Assembly (NCBI GenBank): GCA_002478765.1
Contig: DLQO01000068.1
Span: 780 to 6,683, forward strand
DNA length: 5,904 nucleotides
Direction: 5' to 3'
Origin: Flavobacteriales bacterium UBA7430
GTDB lineage: Bacteria; Bacteroidota; Bacteroidia; Flavobacteriales; UBA7430
Shown: piece by piece, positions 3,952 to 5,904 of the stretch
How the letters are laid out: every line of letters starts with the position of its first letter
Position numbering within the stretch: the first letter of the stretch is position 1
Made by a program: the position numbers and the translations under genes
Notes under the pieces: generated by a model
Databases searched by the model: none
What the model saw: only the letters and a program-made list of their open reading frames with translations
Told to the model about the DNA's origin: nothing

Positions 3952-5904
3952 TTACTTAACTATTTTATCAACACTACCATTGTCGTATAGGTAAAATAGA
4001 ACTGAACCATCGAAACGATCTTTAGGATCTTTGATTTCTTGGCCTAAAAGATTGATGATTTTCACCAAGCTCTTGTCATCAGTGGCTGAATTTGTAAGCT
4101 CTGAGTGACTTTCAATCGCAGTAGCAATGTTTATTGCGTTGCTCTGGTAGGTTTCAGAGCCCTCTTTCCAGTGTTTTACTGAGAAGTTGGTTGTTTTTCC
4201 TGAAGTCCAAGTTTTAAAGCTTACGATTTCTTTTTGATTCATTCCTTCTTTTGAGCTGGTTGTGGCATCGTCTCCCCAAATAGAGAGTACGCTCAAGGGT
4301 CTTGAGTAGGCCGCAGAACCAATGATTGTACCCAAGGCGTCATATGCTGCAATTTCACTACCTATTTCAGGACGTATATCCCAGGCCTCATCTTCAATAA
4401 TCACGGTCATGTTGTGATCTGTAGGGGCTACTCTTGGGAAGTGCTGTGTGTGATTCTGGGTAAGCTCAAGAGACGAAAGTCTGTATGCATCGTCATTGGA
4501 ATGGTAGTGAAGCGTTCCCGAATCGGTAATTTTGATTTGGTATCCTTCACCAGGCTTCATATGTCCAATTCCGTTAAAGCTCCATTCCGGAAGGTAAGCA
4601 GCTCCCGACGAATTTTTGGCAATGATCACTTTGTCTACCATATCTGCAAGCACCATGTCACAAGGAGCAGATTCTGTTCTTAGATATCCAATCATGTTCC
4701 AACCTTGTACGCAGCTGATTGGGTTTTGCTCTGGGTTTGCATAATCTCCAGAAATAGTTAGATCACAAGCCTCCGAAGTTTTTATTTGATATCCTTGTCC
4801 CACAACGACGTTTCCAATACCGTTAAAGTTATATTCTGGTAGGTAAGCTGCACCCGCGTAATCTTTAGCAATGATTACCTTATCGATGATAGGTTCTAAG
4901 ATAATACCTAGGTCTTTGTCTTGAGGAATCATGAAGGTGGAAATGATCGACCAGCCTTTCACCAAATTCAATTCTTGCTCTGTTGGTCCCGAAGGAGTTT
5001 CCGTTGCTGTAATCGAACTGATGAAGGTTATACCGTTTGTTGTATAGGTTTCAACACCGCCTGAGTAGGTGATTGAAGCTGAGAATTCCTCACACAATTC
5101 GGTATCCCATACACGGTAAATAAATTCTTGATTGGATGTAAGACCATCTGTTTCCGTAGATGAGCTATCGTCTCCCATGGCGGCAATCTGTACGGTTCCA
5201 TCTTGGAACTCAGCCCAACCTGCACTTTTCAGATTCCCATTATCATCTTCATAGAATACACCAATGACCGCCCCTTCTTTCATTGGGTTTCCACCGACGT
5301 CTATCCATGTTCCATTAATGAAAATAGAGTGGTTTTGGTCCGTAGTAATAAAGTCCCAGTTGGGTTTGCAGGATGAATACTCACAAGTTTGATTGTCTTG
5401 AGTGGCATTCGGATTGAAATTAAGTGCTGTATTATCTGTACATCCTGGAACTTCTGTGAAAGATCCTTCACAAGGGGTTCCTCCGTAACCCGAGCACGCG
5501 GTTCCATCAAATTCTGGATTGAAAACACCAAAACCATCTGAATAAATACATCCCGGTTCCGGAATGTCGTTACACGATGTATAAATACAGGTTAAGTTTC
5601 CATATTGATCAAGGGATTGAGTGCTTGCAGAAGCGTCGTAGTTTGTAGCACTGGCGTCAATACAGCCTTCACTACCTGAGTTTCCACCCGTATTTCCACC
5701 ACCGGAACCTTCACATGGGGTTCCTCCGTATTCAACACAATTGGCTGCATTAAAGTCTGCATGGAATGCTGAGTAGTTTTCCGTGTAGTAACATCCTTCC
5801 GCATCAGGTATGTCATCACATGAGCTGAAGTTACAAGCGATGTTTCCATACTGATCTAAACCTTGTACGGTTGCTGCTGCATTGTAGTTGTCTGCATTTG
5901 CGTC
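3952..5904 (-). CDS. Large secreted multidomain protein with T9SS sorting tail (5'-truncated by window edge)
   Basis: The frame is open from the window edge (codon boundary at 5904) to TAA at 3954-3952, 650 residues visible. The ATG at 5283 is internal: clear repeats continue in frame upstream of it, so the start is outside. Order: Cys-rich units R1 (1-66, incomplete), R2 (80-147) and R3 (154-176); domain D1 (about 183-297); tandem modules C1 (about 312-386) and C2 (about 395-468); domain D2 (about 488-599), related to D1; and a short sorting tail (about 613-650) reading LVKIINLLGQEIKD ... LYDNGSVDKIVK. The tail matches the C-terminal signal of cargo exported by T9SS and attached to, or released from, the outer membrane. 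No catalytic motif is visible in this part, and I do not recognise a specific function. Any enzyme domain would be N-terminal and outside the window. Its end is followed by a strong terminator. Confidence 0.92.
   Translation of the reverse strand, partial: DANADNYNAAATVQGLDQYGNIACNFSSCDDIPDAEGCYYTENYSAFHADFNAANCVEYGGTPCEGSGGGNTGGNSGSEGCIDASATNYDASASTQSLDQYGNLTCIYTSCNDIPEPGCIYSDGFGVFNPEFDGTACSGYGGTPCEGSFTEVPGCTDNTALNFNPNATQDNQTCEYSSCKPNWDFITTDQNHSIFINGTWIDVGGNPMKEGAVIGVFYEDDNGNLKSAGWAEFQDGTVQIAAMGDDSSSTETDGLTSNQEFIYRVWDTELCEEFSASITYSGGVETYTTNGITFISSITATETPSGPTEQELNLVKGWSIISTFMIPQDKDLGIILEPIIDKVIIAKDYAGAAYLPEYNFNGIGNVVVGQGYQIKTSEACDLTISGDYANPEQNPISCVQGWNMIGYLRTESAPCDMVLADMVDKVIIAKNSSGAAYLPEWSFNGIGHMKPGEGYQIKITDSGTLHYHSNDDAYRLSSLELTQNHTQHFPRVAPTDHNMTVIIEDEAWDIRPEIGSEIAAYDALGTIIGSAAYSRPLSVLSIWGDDATTSSKEGMNQKEIVSFKTWTSGKTTNFSVKHWKEGSETYQSNAINIATAIESHSELTNSATDDKSLVKIINLLGQEIKDPKDRFDGSVLFYLYDNGSVDKIVK
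3955..4068 (-). other. T9SS C-terminal sorting tail
   Basis: Residues about 613-650. The segment LVKIINLLGQEIKD, then a Gly-containing turn, then LFYLYDNGSVDKIVK at the very end, matches the short variant of the type A sorting signal (v-i-x-x-LG-x-E ... Y-x-(D/N)G-x-v-x-K). It directs passage through the type IX system and cleavage at the surface. Confidence 0.82.
4108..4443 (-). other. Domain D2 (GDD-motif beta-type domain, copy 2)
   Basis: Residues about 488-599. Contains APTDHNMTVII, IGSEIAAYDALGTIIGSA, VLSIWGDDATT, EGM and GSETYQSNAINIATAI. It aligns with D1 by the GDD motif and the ETY-x-x-N-x-I ending, though the two are clearly diverged. Together D1 and D2 bracket the C1-C2 pair. Confidence 0.65.
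4501..4971 (-). repeat. Tandem modules C1 and C2
   Basis: C1 (LNLVKGWSIIS ... DKVIIAKDYAGAAYLPEYNF-NGIG ... GQGYQIK) and C2 (SCVQGWNMIGY ... DKVIIAKNSSGAAYLPEWSF-NGIG ... GEGYQIK) are about 72 residues each and adjacent. The core from DKVIIAK to NGIG is nearly identical, and the DNA is similar too, so the duplication is fairly recent or kept by selection. The GWN-x-(I/L) ... FN-x-IG ... G-x-GYQ(I/V)K pattern recurs in T9SS cargo proteins. Role unknown. Confidence 0.8.
5014..5358 (-). other. Domain D1 (GDD-motif beta-type domain, copy 1)
   Basis: Residues about 183-297. Contains WDFITTDQNHSIFI, GAVIGVFYEDDNG, SAGWAEF, QIAAMGDDSSS and VETYTTNGITF. It is related to D2 by the shared order G-x-x-I-x-x-(F/A)Y, SA, I-x-x-(M/W)GDD, ETY-x-x-N-x-I. 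I know such domains from secreted Bacteroidota proteins but not a proven function for them. Confidence 0.65.
5377..5445 (-). repeat. Cysteine repeat R3 (short form)
   Basis: Residues 154-176: GCTDNTALNFNPNATQDN followed by QTCEY. Same short form as GC1 in the GH16-CotH protein, with nearly the same NPNAT-x-D-x-x-TCEY core. It joins the Cys-rich part to domain D1. Confidence 0.8.
5464..5904 (-). repeat. Tandem Cys-rich units R1 and R2 (about 75 residues each)
   Basis: R1 (residues 1-66, missing its first Cys at the edge) and R2 (80-147) share the order A-x-NY, then LDQYGN, Cys, SC-x-DIP, GC-x-Y, a Phe-rich middle, C-x-x-YGGTPCEGS. They are separated by a Gly/Ser/Asn linker (GSGGGNTGGNSGSE). 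Each complete unit has six cysteines, suggesting a disulfide-stabilised spacer. Function is unknown. Confidence 0.82.

Noticed and set aside
5281..5283. ATG at 5283 as the start of the upstream protein
   Set aside because: Clear Cys repeats and the first part of D1 continue in frame upstream to the window edge, and no signal peptide follows this ATG. It is an internal Met.
4414..5849. Open frames at 4414-4683 (+), 5028-5225 (-), 5301-5537 (-) and 5592-5849 (-)
   Set aside because: All overlap the 650-residue secreted protein in other frames. Their open length follows from the repeat-rich coding sequence.
1..5904. CRISPR arrays, tRNA or rRNA genes, insertion sequences
   Set aside because: The repeats seen are protein-coding modules tens of codons long with diverged DNA. 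No regular short direct repeats with spacers, no cloverleaf and no transposase are visible.

Overview
The window reads as chromosomal DNA of a marine-type Bacteroidota, probably a member of the Flavobacteriales or a relative. The grounds are a modest GC content with a very AT-rich intergenic region, large secreted multidomain proteins with GC-x-D-x-x-A-x-N-Y cysteine repeats, a C-terminal type IX secretion (T9SS) sorting tail, a TAnnTTTG promoter element, and no Shine-Dalgarno sequence before the one visible start. All genes lie on the minus strand.

Layout, from high to low coordinates. (1) Positions 5904-3952 hold the C-terminal 650 residues of a large secreted protein whose start is outside the window. 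It has cysteine-rich repeats, a pair of related beta-type domains (D1, D2) flanking a tandem duplication of a ~72-residue module (C1, C2), and a short T9SS sorting tail. (2) Positions 3951-3522 are a 430-base gap. It carries a strong hairpin terminator, a 45-codon remnant of the DNA-binding C-terminus of an AraC-family regulator, several small inverted repeats, and the probable promoter of the next gene. (3) Positions 3521-1 hold the first 1173 residues of a second secreted protein. Its order is: signal peptide, GH16 beta-glucanase domain with an intact E-I-D-I-M-E active site, module A1, Asn-rich linker, galactose-binding-like module B, cysteine repeat, module A2, cysteine repeat, a full CotH-type kinase-like domain, and a third cysteine repeat running off the window edge.

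The GH16 enzyme probably cleaves laminarin-like beta-1,3-glucan outside the cell. The A and B modules are probable carbohydrate-binding or spacer domains. The role of the CotH domain in a glucanase is unknown, and this fusion is the most notable item here. Both proteins carry the same cysteine repeat in the same two lengths, so they draw on one shared module pool and may act at the same cell-surface location. No SusC/SusD pair, transporter, RNA gene, CRISPR array or insertion sequence is visible.
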